Below, piece after piece: positions 33,801-47,595 of a stretch of 64,000 bases of DNA (positions within the stretch are counted from its first letter, which is position 1; each line of letters starts with the position of its first letter). The notes beneath the pieces were generated by a model. That model saw nothing but the letters and a program-made list of their open reading frames with translations. It ran no database searches and was not told where the DNA came from. The position numbers and the translations under genes were made by a program. Source of the stretch: Branchiostoma floridae. Its lineage: Eukaryota > Chordata > Leptocardii > Amphioxiformes > Branchiostomatidae. Location: assembly GCF_000003815.2 (NCBI RefSeq), contig NC_049991.1, positions 11,968,907 to 12,032,906 of the forward strand. The letters are read 5' to 3'.

Positions 33801-36542
33801 ATCAAGTAATGACTGTATTTGCAATGTTTGCTGATGAATATCAGCCACAAAAGTTCCCTTCACACTCAGAAGAAGGGTTTACGGAAAAGCCTGGGCCCAG
33901 CAGGCTAGCCAGCAGGCTAGCCAGGCCACCCTTTTTGGGCCCCAAGGCTATGGATGGGGTTTGGGCCCATAATGGATTTTTTAAAACCTAAAACTGGGTA
34001 ACCGATATTTCCAGTGCATGCAATGTGCATTGGACAGAAGGCAACAGTTTGCTCATATTCATGGAGCATTGGGGTTGGTTTACAACAATGAACAATCAAT
34101 GAACATCCACAGGAACTCCCAGGTTTAGTACATTTACTTTTCCTTTGACTATACTGCCAGTCATTCCTACAATACTTATAGTGGCTATCCCCCTCACCAA
34201 GGAGGTACAAGTTGACACATATAAACACATAACATACATCCATTCCTGCATCCATGCTCACTGACACTTGATGGTGGAGACATCTGTTTCAAATTTGATG
34301 TTTTGGCAAACAGCCTCCACCCTAGGGTCCCAAGTGTTGCCTTGGGTTACCACTGACCCAGTTTTTTTACAAGGAAATTTCATCCAAACCATCCTTTCTG
34401 TAGGCCTGACTGGAAGAATAACCAAAGAGAATACATTGTGTTCATATGTAAAATAACTGTGGATGCTGGTAGTTCATTGCTGCCTCCCCCTGTGACCAAA
34501 TGTGAAAAACAGTTACCTTCTGTACAATGCCCCCAGCAGCAGCAGTAGTTATCGTTACCCTGTTAGCTTTGAAAAATCCATTAGGTGCCAAACCCCCATT
34601 CATAGCCTTGGGGCCCCAAAAGGGGCTCAGAAAAGTCTGCTGGCTAGCCTGCTGGGCCCAGGCTTTTCCGTAAACCCTCAGAAGAATTGTTCCGGGTGGT
34701 TATGTTCCCTCTCCCAGGAGACAGCAGGGCGGTGCTGTGTAAGACCAAACCTGACTCCTCGCTAGAAGTGGTCCAGCTGAGTAACGACCACGTGATCGAC
34801 AATCCCGACGAGACCCTGCGCCTGTCGCAGCTGGGGCTGAACATGGAACTCATCCGCAGCCAGGGCAGTCGCCTTGGCAACCAGGACTGCACCCGCACGC
34901 TGGGAAATTACCATCTCAAGGGGGGGTACAAGGACTTTGACATCCTCAGGTAAAATTCATGGCATCTGGTACGAATGTATCAAGGAACCAAAGTCTTTAT
35001 GTGTGCGTCTAAACATGTACTTCAGCCTGCCAACTTTGGATAAGTGTAAGACTTTTGAGCTGCAGGTATCCTTCTTTGAAACCATGTTGAAGCTATTTCA
35101 TAATATGCACACAATTTTGACATGTCTCGAATGTGGAATGTTGTGAAATGCTTTGCCTGATGAATTGTGTATGTCAACAATGTTTCTTAATGCAACAAAT
35201 ATTTTTTTTTGGACTAGACTGAAAAATTTTAAGGTCTAAACTACTCATATCATACTAAGTGTGATTATTGTGAATCATTGAGACATTCAGACAATTTTCT
35301 TTTGTAGCTTCATAGTTTTCCTTTAGATGTCCATTTCTGATTTCTAATACTTCATGTTGGATCTGTTACTCCAGTGTTGCCACAGCAGAACCAGTGATAG
35401 CAGAGCCAGACGTGGTGGGAGGGATCACAGTGGACGAGTCCTGTAGTTTCCTCATGCTGTTTTCTGATGGTGAGGAACATCTTTTCATTAACCAGTTTCT
35501 CAATGGTACATACTGTTGGTTCAGCAATATTAACCTAAACATATACTGTAAGCATTGGAGTCAACATCTTTGGAGACACAGAAAGTTATAAAATCAGTCC
35601 ATTTATTCCTTGCTTTGGGGTGAAATGATGTTTCTGAGCAGCACAAGTCATTGTGCTACATTATCATTGCCTTGTCACAACCTAATGTCAATACTATTAC
35701 CATGCTAAAGTCTGTCATGAATGGCAATTTTACGTTTGTATATCAAGTTATTTTGAGGAAGAATCTGACTTAACAACTTGTTCCATTTGACAGGCTTGTA
35801 TAAGTCCCTGGAGAAGTGTACTGGTACGGACAGTGTGAACAGAGACCTGGCCTACATGGTGTCCGAGGAGCTGGGGAACCAGTCCACCCTGAACAGTGTG
35901 GCCCAGGCCGTGGTGGACCGCGTCGTGAGACTTCACCACGACACCTTCATGCGGGGAGGGGATCACGCGCGCCTGTGTGCCAAGAGACCTGACATCATGC
36001 TTATTGTGAGGAACTTCAACCATCCGTTCCCCAACTCTTTAACAAGTCCCACACAAGGAGGGGTGTACAACCCCGTCTCTGTTCCATACAGACCACATAA
36101 GAATGAAGGACCTCCCCCCAAACTTATCATGCCCCCCAAACAGCCCGTTCCTACAAACCTGCATGAAACCTCACCAACCACTACAGTTGTAGCTCCAGCG
36201 ACCAATCAGAGCCCAGTTGTGGCACAACAGTCCCCCTCGGCCACCATGAGCGAGGTAGCTGACACAAACGTCACTCAAACTACAGGGACGACCAGTAGTG
36301 ATACGGAGAGAAGCGGCCCGGAGCTGAGGCTATTCCGCCGCCGGCAGCGATCTTACCAGCCGTTAACACTGGACGACGACGGTTTGGTAGAGCCGTATGT
36401 GGACTTCTCTGATTTTCACCAGAGGTGGAATGAATTCATGAAGACACAGAAGGAACACATAAGTAGCCTACAGGAGGAAAAGGAGCCCAGTCTTAAGGAA
36501 GAGCCTGACAAAGAACTGGAGGAGGAGGAGGCACAACGTTGA
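30810..36542 (+). CDS. TAB1: TAK1-binding protein 1, PP2C fold
   Basis: Eight coding exons (30810-30875, 31415-31551, 32226-32379, 32800-32886, 33349-33487, 34718-34949, 35375-35469 and 35794-36542) join in phase into 552 codons (human 504). TAB1 binds and activates the kinase TAK1 (MAP3K7) in TGF-beta, IL-1 and stress signalling. The N-terminal PP2C-like fold runs to about residue 375: SWTDDLPVCPLSGVGS, GVFDGHDGNRASDF, AVVALILNNKLYVANAGDSR, RLSQLGL, then SVAQAVVDRVVRLHHDTF. A Pro/Thr/Ser-rich linker follows. The end holds VEPYVDFSDFHQRW, the TAK1-binding element, and then an acidic tail longer than in human. Unlike human TAB1, which is catalytically dead, this copy keeps Asp at D80 (FDGH), GDSR at 195-198, D303 (SDG) and D370. 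An AATAAA lies near 36992. Confidence 0.97.
33588..33672. repeat. Diverged relative of the SLC39A11 intronic repeat
   Basis: TTTGACCAATGAGAG through ATTTTGACGGAGGTGGG parallels 4418-4510 with substitutions and small indels. Confidence 0.45.
33875..34677. mobile_element. Mutator-like MITE with 9-bp target duplication
   Basis: Inverted ends GGGTTTACGGAAAAGCCTGG and its mirror CCAGGCTTTTCCGTAAACCC extend inward through GGCCCAGCAGGCTAGCC. TCAGAAGAA flanks both sides (33866-33874 and 34678-34686), a 9-base duplication as made by Mutator-type elements. The element is 803 bases with no transposase frame. It lies in TAB1 intron 5 and ends about 40 bases before exon 6. Confidence 0.9.
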
Positions 36543-38726
36543 AGTTCTCACTGTTATTACCGAAACAGTGTTGTCTTTTCACAGTGCTGCATGCTAACCA
36601 TTGATAGCATTTAATGCTTTCTCATATGTGTATAAATAATAAGCACTTAGATATTCAATGTACAGTACCGGTATGTACATGTGCATGCATCAAACATTTG
36701 TCCCTATAGATATAAATGTTTCCTGCATCACATGGATTTATATGTAAATATGTAATGTGTTTATAGCTTTCAGAGTGTGTCCCAAATCCTGCAAGACAGG
36801 ACAAGAAACATCAAATGTAAACTTTATGATAATCTTTCTACAGTAGATGTATGTAACACCTTTACATAGAAGGATGAGAATGCCCAGTGAGTGGTGACTA
36901 CCTACTTGGTTTAAGCTCTCAGGCTACTAAGTAAGCCTACCATATCACCTTATGATGGCAAAGGTCCATTGTAGGCTGAGCAGGGTTGAAAATAAAGGAT
37001 GAAAGATGATGCGATACTTCAGTGTGTTGTGGTACTTGAGTGTGTTTTGGAAAGTTGAAAGTGGACTTCTGGGCAGAACCAGTTATGAAATTGTTCAGTG
37101 GTGACTGATGCATCTCCCTGGAGACTTATCATGTTCTGAGATGATATCCAAGCAGATCTATCATTGGCAAGGTAGTGTCCAAAGGGCCAACCCATATCAA
37201 ACATAGCATAAACCAGGATAGGGTTTATGTTAAATGGATCTTTTGTTGTAATTTCTTAATTCTAAAAACAATACTTCTAGATGGCTATATGAAATATTGT
37301 TTTGTGCTATATTAAGAATTGTTTTCAGTGCATGTTTTAGGTGGGGAAGGAAATGACGAAGATGCTGGAAGATAAATATTAAACATTTTCCCCACCAAGG
37401 GAAATGAAAGGCCTGGCATAACAACACAGAAAGGTAACTGATATCCTGAGTCAAGTCTAGGGCTTCCCTTTGAACCATTACTCATGTCACAGCCACCCCT
37501 GTTATTTGTAGTCAAAACAGAGCTGGTTGACTGTCCAGTTTTCAAATACAAGAACTTTTTGTACACGATTGAATATAAATGTGTCAAACCTGCAGCATAC
37601 AGGAAATCTTACACTAAAAGAACAGATTTAAAACGAAATTTGTTCAGCTGTGCACAGCTATGTACTTCCTGGGGTGACAGACCTTGAAGCATTGTGGGTG
37701 CCAAGGTGAGAGTGCTGTCAGCATTATCTTTTATTAGGGGAAATGTTTGTCATCAGATATATTTCCAAACTCTCCAGGTTCAGCTTATCCCCATTATTTT
37801 CCTGCAAACCCTTCTCTCTGCAATAATTTTTCTTGATGCATGTCTTGAGAAGATTTGTCAATTGTTGGATAGAATCAAGGAGGTTATATAAGTTTATAAC
37901 CTCCTTGATAGAATGAAATGCTTTTCATCTTTTCTCATGCCTGTGATACCTAGCTACTGTTGTGTCACAGCTTTTATTCTGTTTTAAATACCCCCAAACG
38001 AAATGCCTTTGTGGCTGAAGCTCAGGAAATGTCACTGATGAATGCCTGCATCACATGACATCATCTATTTCCCTGTAATGACACATCCAAAATCAATGAC
38101 TCCCAAGGACAGAGACATTAATGAGACGAGCCAATCCCAGAATGCAGATAAGATTGACCTGTGAGAACCTCGTTGAGATGGATGGAAGTATGGTAGTGAT
38201 CCTTTCCCCCAGCTTTGTCTTATTCCATTATAACCCATTACACAGCTAACTCTAAGTGCCATCCAGTGCCATTAGGACCCTAGATGAAACACCAGACAAG
38301 GGTCTTGAATGGGATGCGAGCTTTTACATCCTCTTGATCTCCAGAGTAAAGCATATTTTTTGTGAAGATATGGACTGCATACATACAGCTGACAGACTTG
38401 CTTTTTCTTAATGTTAACCTAAATAAAAGAATTTAGTGTCTGTTTAACAATGTTAACGTTAACGTTACCAGCTCGTCATTTTGCATTAATTTTCTCACTC
38501 AAAAGTTGCTGTTTGATTCTTTGTAAAAAAACACAATCAATCCTGCTTAGTCCTCCACCACTAAACCAAGTGAATTACTACTTTGTTGAGACGTGGTCTT
38601 GGAAAAGACATACAAATTTCCAAATCCAAAACAACATATCATTATTGAAGGTAGGATGGTTTGAGAAGTGCACAAACCAAGGAAACCCCCCTGTCCATTT
38701 ATGGTACATTCCAGTAAGTCCGGATA
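36543..38726. other. TAB1 3' UTR and following non-coding DNA
   Basis: The first 450 bases are probably the TAB1 3' untranslated region, with an AATAAA near 36992. Beyond that I see no exon. A perfect small hairpin, CAAGGAGGTTATA mirrored by TATAACCTCCTTG, lies at about 37875-37910. Confidence 0.5.
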
Positions 38727-38767
38727 TGACGTCACATTATTTCCGGCAGCAGGCTTTCTTCGGGAAG
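38727..38767 (+). promoter_or_regulatory. Candidate promoter and untranslated first exon
   Basis: A full CRE palindrome TGACGTCA (38727-38734) is followed by TTCCGG and then GGGAAG at a GTGAGA donor (38768). This could be the 5' untranslated first exon of DCUN1D3, whose coding exon has an acceptor at 53101, implying a 14-kb intron. That link is inference only. Confidence 0.3.
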
Positions 38768-41700
38768 GTGAGAGGTTTCGTATCGTCTGCCTTTCGCAGG
38801 CGAATTCAGTTCTTTCTAAACGTACGTTTCGCTCATATTTTGTCCATATGGTTCGACAGTATATTAAGTACTTTATAGCCTAGCCATACACAAGTATACC
38901 GTTTGGTATCAGTCGTGGGAGGCCCAATATCTCGGGACGAATTTGGTTGGGGAATTTCCTGTCGTCTGAGGTCGGGGTGCTTTGTGAACGTGAGTGTAAA
39001 TAATGTCGGCTTCTGCTGGATTGAACCCGAATTGGGCAGACTAACGTTGGTTTTAAGAACAATCAGAAGCCTTATATTACCTTCTAGGAGTCTGGTATTT
39101 ATCCTAACGTTCTTCTCGTTGTAGGACAGAAATTATATCTTGCGGTAGCGCAGCCTGGGTCAAGCTGGGGCCGAGCAACAAAACCATGACATCCTAAATC
39201 GAACCTGTCAAATTCAGGGTATACAGGTAGGTGATTACAAACGCCATAATTTTCTTCACCTTCTATGATAAAATAGTGCCTGTTGAAAAGTACTGCGTTC
39301 ACGTTTTCGCTTTTTTCCTCATATGCGACAGTCTGTGGATTTCCTTTACATGTCTTGCTGAAGAGGTCGTTTCCATTTAAAGATTTATTGATCAAAGTCG
39401 TGATCAGCAAACTGATTGCATGTTATTATCTGTCCTGAAAGCACACTGTGTAACATGATGCATTGACGCCAAATATCAAATCCTATTGTAATTTGGAGAA
39501 GGGAGGTCCCGTGGGCTTTGCTGTACCACAAATTTTATTTTGTCTACGAAGCATCCGTGGCGAGGAAGTCATTTATAATCCCCACACCTCAGCTCACTAG
39601 AATTTGGCCTAATTTCTTCTCAGCCAACCTGACAGCTGCTCCCATATATGGCGTCCTGGGGGAGTTTTTAGTTGAAATTTTGAACAGAGATTAATTTATG
39701 TCGAGCAAGGATCATCAAGTCAGGTGTCGTGATGATACGTCCACGGGCGTGGGTTGAGAAAGCTGGCAGGTACCATAGTCCTTTCACTGGCTATTCAGTG
39801 GACTGAGTTTTAGATTGATGCTATTTCATACATCAAGATCAAACCATAAAACTGGGTACAAAATTAATCATTTGGAAGCAATTAAATCTTTGGTGTTGTA
39901 GAATGAAGCACAGTTTTTATTGTTGATTAGATACTCCCATAGGTAACTTGTTGTAGTTATACCAACAGGGGTCAGTTTGCTTGTCAAGTGGTACCTATTC
40001 ATAACCTGCTTAAATATTAATTTTGAGGAGTTCCGGTGTCTTTCTTTGCAATCAGTATGTGGTAGATGCATAATTCAATATGGTCACTCTTGAAAGCAGC
40101 TTGCATTAGGAAAATGCTGTTAAAAGAGAAAAAAAACATTATTAAAGCATCTGTGCATGGGGAAGGTATGGTTTTGATGTTTTTTTGGAAAATGTACCCC
40201 AATACATGTTCATGTGTCATTGTCATTCTATATAGCTTGCATGTTGAAGCAAGTTTTAGAGCTGGCCTAGCCAGGGCAAGTAATTTCATCATACAGGGTA
40301 GTAATTTTACTTGCCTGTGCATGTTCCCATATCAGCCGTCATTCATTTATTTGCTCAGAACAAATGCAGCGACCTTGTGCACATACTACATTTGTATAAA
40401 CCTATTATTGATTAGTTGCATTTTCCTATTGTCATGTATGAGATGTTTTCTGGAATCAATAGCGATTATTGTATTCTTGCTGTGCAGCAATTGCTCAAAT
40501 ACAAATGAACTGAAGTTGGATATTTCTAGCTTAGCATATAAAATTGGACTGTGTTAGAGTATAACATGACCAAAGGGCATGTTAAAAGGTTAGATCAATA
40601 GTGCACATATTGTTCCCTCAGTGAGGGACGACAGATATGGATCTACATTGGAACTTTTGTGATGACTGCTTTGTCTACAAATATTTCTGGGATTACCAGG
40701 ATAACCTGATACCAGACAGCTTTAGAACGGAAGATATGGAAGATAAGGGAACAGAGACTGTTGTGGTGAGTTGTAGCGTGATAACATGGATACCATTGTG
40801 TTGTAATCACTTCCTTTGTACAGGCGATTGTTTGTATTCTTCCCATGGTTCTCACTGAGCACATCACACTTATAAATGCTGTTTAAACAGAGGTTAGAGG
40901 AAGGTATGATACTATCTCTTGAAGGGTATATATTTGAGTCTGTCACATTTAATGGGACTCATTTTTCAGCCTGTGTGGTTACTAAGACACTGTTTTGCCT
41001 TAGGCTGTGTGACCTGTGCCTGTAGATAAAAAGCGGGGTACCACAGACCAAGGCGATGAATAGAAGGCCTTTAAAAGTTAAATTGCTTGGAAACTTGACG
41101 CATAATAGCAGGGCATACCATTAAGCAGTATACCATGTATTGTCGTGTAACTTGTTTCTTTTGATGTTTTTGTATCATGTCACCAACAACATGGCATCAG
41201 GTATACAATGTAGTTGACACATTCATGACATTGTAAACTGAAACTCAATGTGCTTGGATGTATCATCGTTACAGTGCTGCCTTGTATTGATGATGATGAT
41301 GATATACAGACCACTGCAGCAGTCCTCCCATTTTATCAGCAAGCATTGGATGTAGTAGGGTTCTAATAGGTCTGACCCCAAGCCTTTGATGTAAGCGAAG
41401 TTTTGTCTGAACCTCCACACTTTCTGTTTGTAAGATAGAGCAGGTCTGGACACCATTTGTGAGGTGATGGATTGCAGAGAGTCTAGACAGTCTAAGATGC
41501 ACACATGGAAGTTTTGGTATTTTCCATGGTATCTTTCACAGTTGTCATTTTGAAAATTAATGAGAAAGGTCATAGAAACAACATTGGATACCCTTTGGAT
41601 GAGTTCCTCTTGCTCAGACTCAGAGATGTAGTAGAAGATAGTAGCTCCCATAGTCCTGACCCTCAGACTTCAGTGCTCTTCCCAGACAGGGTTTATTTTT

Positions 41701-44700
41701 GCAGCCGCCCAAACAAAGAAGCACTTGTTTGCCGAGCCCCTGTGAACCAGACCTGACCTCTGTTATACAGTTATTGCTCAGGCGTCCTGATCAAAGGTAG
41801 TGTGCTTTGTACTGTTTATGCCTGCTGCATTTCAGCTAGTACAAGCCTGGAGTAAACAATGTAGAAAACACTGTGGATCTGGTAATCTAACAGTTACTTG
41901 GTTACATTTTGTTCCCATGTACATGTCTTTGATATGTGTACATGTATTAGATCCAGGACCAAAATAAGGTTTATGATCAAACTTGTGTTTGTAAGAAATA
42001 GTTTAAAGTATCACTTTATGGGAATTTTTAAGTAGAATTTAACATATTTTGATGAGGTGGACAGCATAGGCATTATTTTTGCTATGGATATAGAAGGTTG
42101 AACATGGTATGCTTTTATGTATGACTGTACATTGCAGAAATCAATATCTGGATGCCCATATGCAGTACAGTGCCTTTCATTGGACCAAAGGACATCTCAT
42201 TTTACAGTATGTCTGTCATTACATTCACACTGCATTTGATCTCAGGACACATTAAGATATGGTTCACCCTCTCCCAATTTGTAGGGCTTCACCATAATGT
42301 ACCATGCAAATCCCTTCTGATGGGCTGTATATTGGGAGCCGTACCTCCCGTTAAGACTTCATTACCAGGCATCAATGTAGAGATACTCTCTGATGGTCTC
42401 ATGATTTTGAAGTTCCATTCAGCCCCAGATTGGGCAGAGTAAGACCTCCCCAGTAAGAAGGGAAACAGAGTTGTTGAGCATGCTGTGGACGTGTCTGATA
42501 GCAGGTGTGCGGAGCACTTCCCCATCCCGGTGACCTTGATGGCGGAGCTGCCATCATCCATACCTCCACTAATGACAGCATTTGTGATGCGGCAGACTAA
42601 GTGGATTTTCCCTGGGGTGGTATTAAATGGGATGCTGCCATACATGGATATGTAAACAGGGTGGCCACCTGATAGTTTCTGGGATATTACAGCTTGATGT
42701 TAGAGGTGTTGATTGCACTTTAATCATGAGGAATATCTACTTCATTTACATTCACTGCCATGACTTGTGAATGACAATGCCTGGAAGTAAATATCATTTG
42801 ACAGACCAGACAATTTAGATCTATCTATAGCATTGACATGTTTCATGTAAGGTCATGTCTAAACAGGAGGCATATGGTAATTTGGACTTAAAAACTTCCA
42901 GATAATTTCTATCACAAATGTGTGAGATTGTATGTGCTTTATGTGTGATAGTCAAAATTTTATGTCTTTCCTTTTATAGACTAATTCACTGATCATTTCC
43001 TTAAGGATTGCAACATAAGTCAGCGTCATTATTATTCAAAACCTCTAGTGTTCATCAAGCCCCCGTGCATGCCCCAAAAAGTGCCTAAGAAATATGGCAC
43101 CCGATAACTTGACCTATGTAAAGCAGTTGTCCCTTGCAGGTGTGCAGGTAATATTTATGAGCATGTCCCATCTAATATATGTACATGCATACAGGTGTGC
43201 AGAGGTCATTCATCATCATCTGAATGACTAGTAGATTGTAGGTCAATATCTTGATTATGTATTGGCAGGATGACTTCAGGTGGCAGCTGTGTTAAGTTGG
43301 TAGGTGTGATGACGCCTTTATTATTTCTCAAGCCTTTGGTGGCATGCTGGAGAAGATCCAAGTTCTACTAAACCCACTTACCGGTAGTCGGATTTTCTTG
43401 GAAAATGTGCAAAATTCAATCGTTAGCATCCGTTTTCCCATGTTTTATTTTTGAATTTGGAACACACATATACATGTATGCTCATTTTGCAGCTTCTGTG
43501 AATGAATGTAGTAGTTTGGTTGCAAGTTATTTGGTAAATGGACGAATGTGTAGCAAAACATATATTGGTACTCAAGCTCTGTAAGTGATTGATAAACTTA
43601 CATGTATGCCCCAGTACCATCACTACTGAAGCTAGATAGTGCCCATTTATAATCCTGATAGAAAAACAGCCATGGTTGACCTACTCTTCATACAAAAGTC
43701 AAACTTTGGCCCTTGAAACGCTGCAGCCCATCAGATGTGTGGACAGAAGCTGACCTGTTTTCATCACCTTGATCATGCCTGGGGTCTTGTGATCTAGCCA
43801 TGAATAAATCATATACAGGAAATTCAATTCTGACTTCCACTCTGTATGGGTAAGATTTGGCAGTTTGGCTTACACAGGATTTCACTGCGTCGGGCATGGA
43901 TTTTGGTTGAAGTGGATCCTAAGGTTTGGTCAGCTTTGCATCATGTTAGTGTCTGAATTCATAAGAATGTTCAGTTCAATCTACACATTCAGAATGTGTA
44001 TATGTATAGGAGGCAATTGAGAATGTGCAGGTTAGTAAAGATTCAACTGACTGCCTGAATATGATGATTGCTATGGAACTTTATGATAATTTCTGGCAAA
44101 TGGTTTTATTGATTTGTTCCTCTGTTGAATAATCGTATTTCTGATATTTGCATCAATCTATTTGCCCGTTACTCAAGTACTATTTCCAACATGGTATTAA
44201 ACCTGCGTTTTGACATTTTTACTCCCATGGGGGCTATTGTGGAATATCTCTGGAGTAGCCATATGTATGATTTGCCATGTCCCCAAGCAATTTGCAATTA
44301 CTGCAGCGGTTCATTTGGATCCAGTGTTTATATCAAAGAAGCATTAGAATCTATGATTATTTTGGGACCATGAAAAGGGTCCAAGTATGGTTATTAGCAG
44401 GAGTGCTTATTTTCATTCATCAGGCTGAAAGATCTTATCAATAGGCTTTAATGAGGCGAGCTCTATCTTTGATAATGATGTGACTGACTAGCCGGGTATC
44501 ATCAGTCACTTGACTAGGACATGTAGGAAGCACCACGGTAAGCAAGTGAGAAGGTAGAGCTAAGAGCAGGCTTTTAGCCAGGCATGCGTCAACGCGTCAT
44601 CTGGATGCACTTTTCTTAGAATGACAAGAAATTTGATGCCCCTGGACGCCCTATACTGGGGAGAAAATCCTCTGACAAGCATGAAATTCTGATTGACCAG

Positions 44701-47437
44701 GGATGCTACCTGGTCATATGTGGTCACAGTCTTCTACTGTGACATCTGTAACAGTATTTTTGCCTCTTTGGATACCTTAGAATGCACTGTTTTAACTTAA
44801 AATCATCAAAAACTCTGCACCATGGAAGGAGGATGCCCTCAGACCCCCCTACAATAGTCACTTACCGCGACTCACCAATAAGTTTGGACTCCCTATTATA
44901 AAATCCTAGCTAAAAGCCTGGCTAAGAGTAACTACAGAGGATGGCACCCAGGTTAGTCACTGTCTGTTGATCGTCACCAACAAAAATCTGGAGACTGGGG
45001 AGAGAGAAACGTACAGAAGAAGATAATGTGAGCAAGGTTACATGGGGTCTTGGAGAGAGGACTTGTGAAATCTAACTTGAAGATAACCTCACTGTCAAGG
45101 TCTCATGCAGGTCAGAAGATTATGATAAATGTTGCAGACAGGAATCCTCTTGAGAAGTTTCCTTGGCATTGATTAGTCTATGCAGCCATGCTGTGTGCCG
45201 TGGAATTGACTGAATATCATGACATGGTCGCGCAAGCATTGATCGACTCAGGCCACTTCCCCCCTCCAAGATGCATGAGAATATAATCTGAAAAATGAGT
45301 CAAGTGTGCCTTGCGAGGGGCTTTTGGAATGAGTGTACCATAAAAAATACAATATTGCTGCAGCAGTCAATTATGATGTTCTGTGAGTCCTTGACTTCCA
45401 TAGAGGTGCCAGAGTGACAATATTGATCGGGAAGTCCGCATGCTTACTATTGCTTTCTAGGGGCAGCTAATGCCAGGATGCTGGTGCTGATGCTGACCGA
45501 TAGGTAGGGGAGACTTAAGCCGCTGGTACATGTATGTATGCGTATTCATTGTCAGAACAGCAGAAATCTACTACAGAAGCACTTGTAATTTGTAGGTGGA
45601 ACCCTTCTCTAGTGCTATATGTCAGTTTGTGAAGAAGCATGCATCTGATAGATATGTGAAATAGGACCATGGTGAAATAGAATTAAATTGAATATTGCAG
45701 AGGGTAATTCTAAAAGGTGGTGTTGAATTAAGCTTGACATTTTGGTGTAGTGTGGTCAATGTGGAACGTGAACAGTAATTCGTCATGTTAATGATTAATG
45801 CACTGATCGATATGGCAGTCAGGCAAAGTTGAAGATAACAAGCTGGGAGGGATCCATCTGTCCAGTCTTAGACACTGCATGTGCATTATACTCTGGTCGA
45901 TATTGGCTCTGCTGTTGTGAAGACCTTCAAGCTGATAGGTTTCATCCTGTCTGGTCAAATTGCCCATGGCCTTTATGCCCAGGGGAGGCATTTGGAGATA
46001 AGCTGGTTGGATGGGTCTAGGATTGCTGGGAATAGGAGCTAGCTGCTTCCTTGGAAAGGTATATGATATGCTTCTACAATTTTTGCCCAACAAGAAGGTA
46101 GAAACAGTGATAAGAAAAAGGATGCAGTAGTTTTGGTTCTATCTGGGACAGAATGGTTACATGCTTGACTGAGCCTGAAGACCAAGAGCATGGCTGCTCA
46201 GAAGCCCGTATCCACAGCCAGACTTTTATTTCCGTTCTTCTCTCTGCCTTTAGTGTTTGTGCTGTGAACTGGAAGGCCCAGCGTTGACGTTTACTCAAGA
46301 TTAAAGGGAAAGCCCAAAAGGATGGCAGTTAATCTTTAATGCAACTATGGTGTCTGGTTGTCTAAAATATCAAGGGTGTGCAGGGTTCAGAATACCCGTA
46401 GCTCAGTTGTCCCTGCAACCATACTTAATTTCATTGTCAGCGCAGCACGCTACCTAGTTTCCGAGCTGACATTGCAAGCGTCGTGCTAGCTGCCTGTCAT
46501 TGTGTGCACCAAGGATTGAAATCAACGTTGCTACACTAGGTAAACATCAGGCTCATTATGAACAATGGAATATTGAGCTATCATCCTGGCTTTGACGTTG
46601 AATATCTTTCTTTCACGTTTCTTTTGTGATTTTGTTAATTAATTGGTTTTTGCATCTGCGCATGTTAACTAAACTAATGTTTCTCTTGCACATGTTTAAT
46701 GTTTAATGTTGAAAACATTTAAGTATTAGACTTGATTTGCAGAGCTCGGACCTGGTCTTGTCTCTTTGGCAACCTGAAATGTTGCAACCTAGTGTTTGGC
46801 TGAGGTTGCAGCTCTGAATTCCACTCCTTTTTACATGTACATCTAGGAATTAATGTTCCTGAACATTTCTCAAGTTGAAAATAGGACCATTCTATTCATT
46901 TTATGAATATGGTAAATATTACATACTCTGATACAATGTAAATACAAGTTGATTTATGCATAAGAATACAGTACAATATTCATATCCCAATATATGAGCA
47001 TTTTTTTCGTCAAGAAATGACACAGGCTGTATTAAATGTTGCCACTTGCCAGATTAAAGTGAGCATTCCTAGGTTAATGTTCCATAAGCTGAGGGAATAA
47101 CACTCAGTACCAAGGGACAGTTTTTTTACCTAATTGATATGCTGCCTGCATTTATAAGGAATGTTTCAGGGTCCCATAGCTACAACCGATGCATTCAGAC
47201 AGAACCTCGACATATGTTGCCAAACACGTGAAAAGCCTAGATTGCTGTTATAGTAATAATAGGGATCCTCCTTTGTCACGTCCATGGAAAATTGAAATGG
47301 AATTTTCATGAAAGGCAATTTCCTGATTGAATGGGATTGGGCAGAATGTTCCTGTATGCATGTTTAAACACAAACACATGGCGCCTATGCTGAGTACACT
47401 GTCTGTTGGTGTACAATAGGCAGTTTGAGGATAATAT
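38768..47437. other. Long non-coding stretch
   Basis: No supported exon was found. Open minus-strand frames at 41223-41651 and 42289-42645 look somewhat protein-like but match no family I can name and have no clear splice sites. An inverted pair sharing AGCCAGGC/GCCTGGCT lies at about 44560-44935 and may be an old element. The region may be intronic to DCUN1D3. Confidence 0.4.
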
Positions 47438-47527
47438 AGCCTGGATACCATACCCAGCCCAATCTAACAAATATCTATCGTGCAGGGTAGATATTTTTGA
47501 CATTGGGCTGGGGTATGGTATCCAGGC
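47438..47527. mobile_element. Hairpin MITE, about 90 bases
   Basis: GCCTGGATACCATACCCAGC followed by CCAAT is mirrored by ATTGG followed by GCTGGGGTATGGTATCCAGGC-type sequence with few mismatches, around a short ATATCTA centre. Its ends are related to the hairpin in the last RdRP intron. Confidence 0.8.
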
Positions 47528-47595
47528 CACGGAAAATAAGGAATTGATCATTTGTGTAATAAAACAACAACTACAATGTAGTTCATTTTCTAGAC

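Noticed and set aside
41223-42645. Two minus-strand frames of 118-142 codons with protein-like composition
   Set aside because: No family recognised, no splice structure, and the reading is not conserved in any way I can judge from one sequence.
39000-46400. Search for tRNA or other structured RNA genes
   Set aside because: No cloverleaf or conserved RNA motif was recognised by eye; a covariance-model scan would be needed to exclude them.
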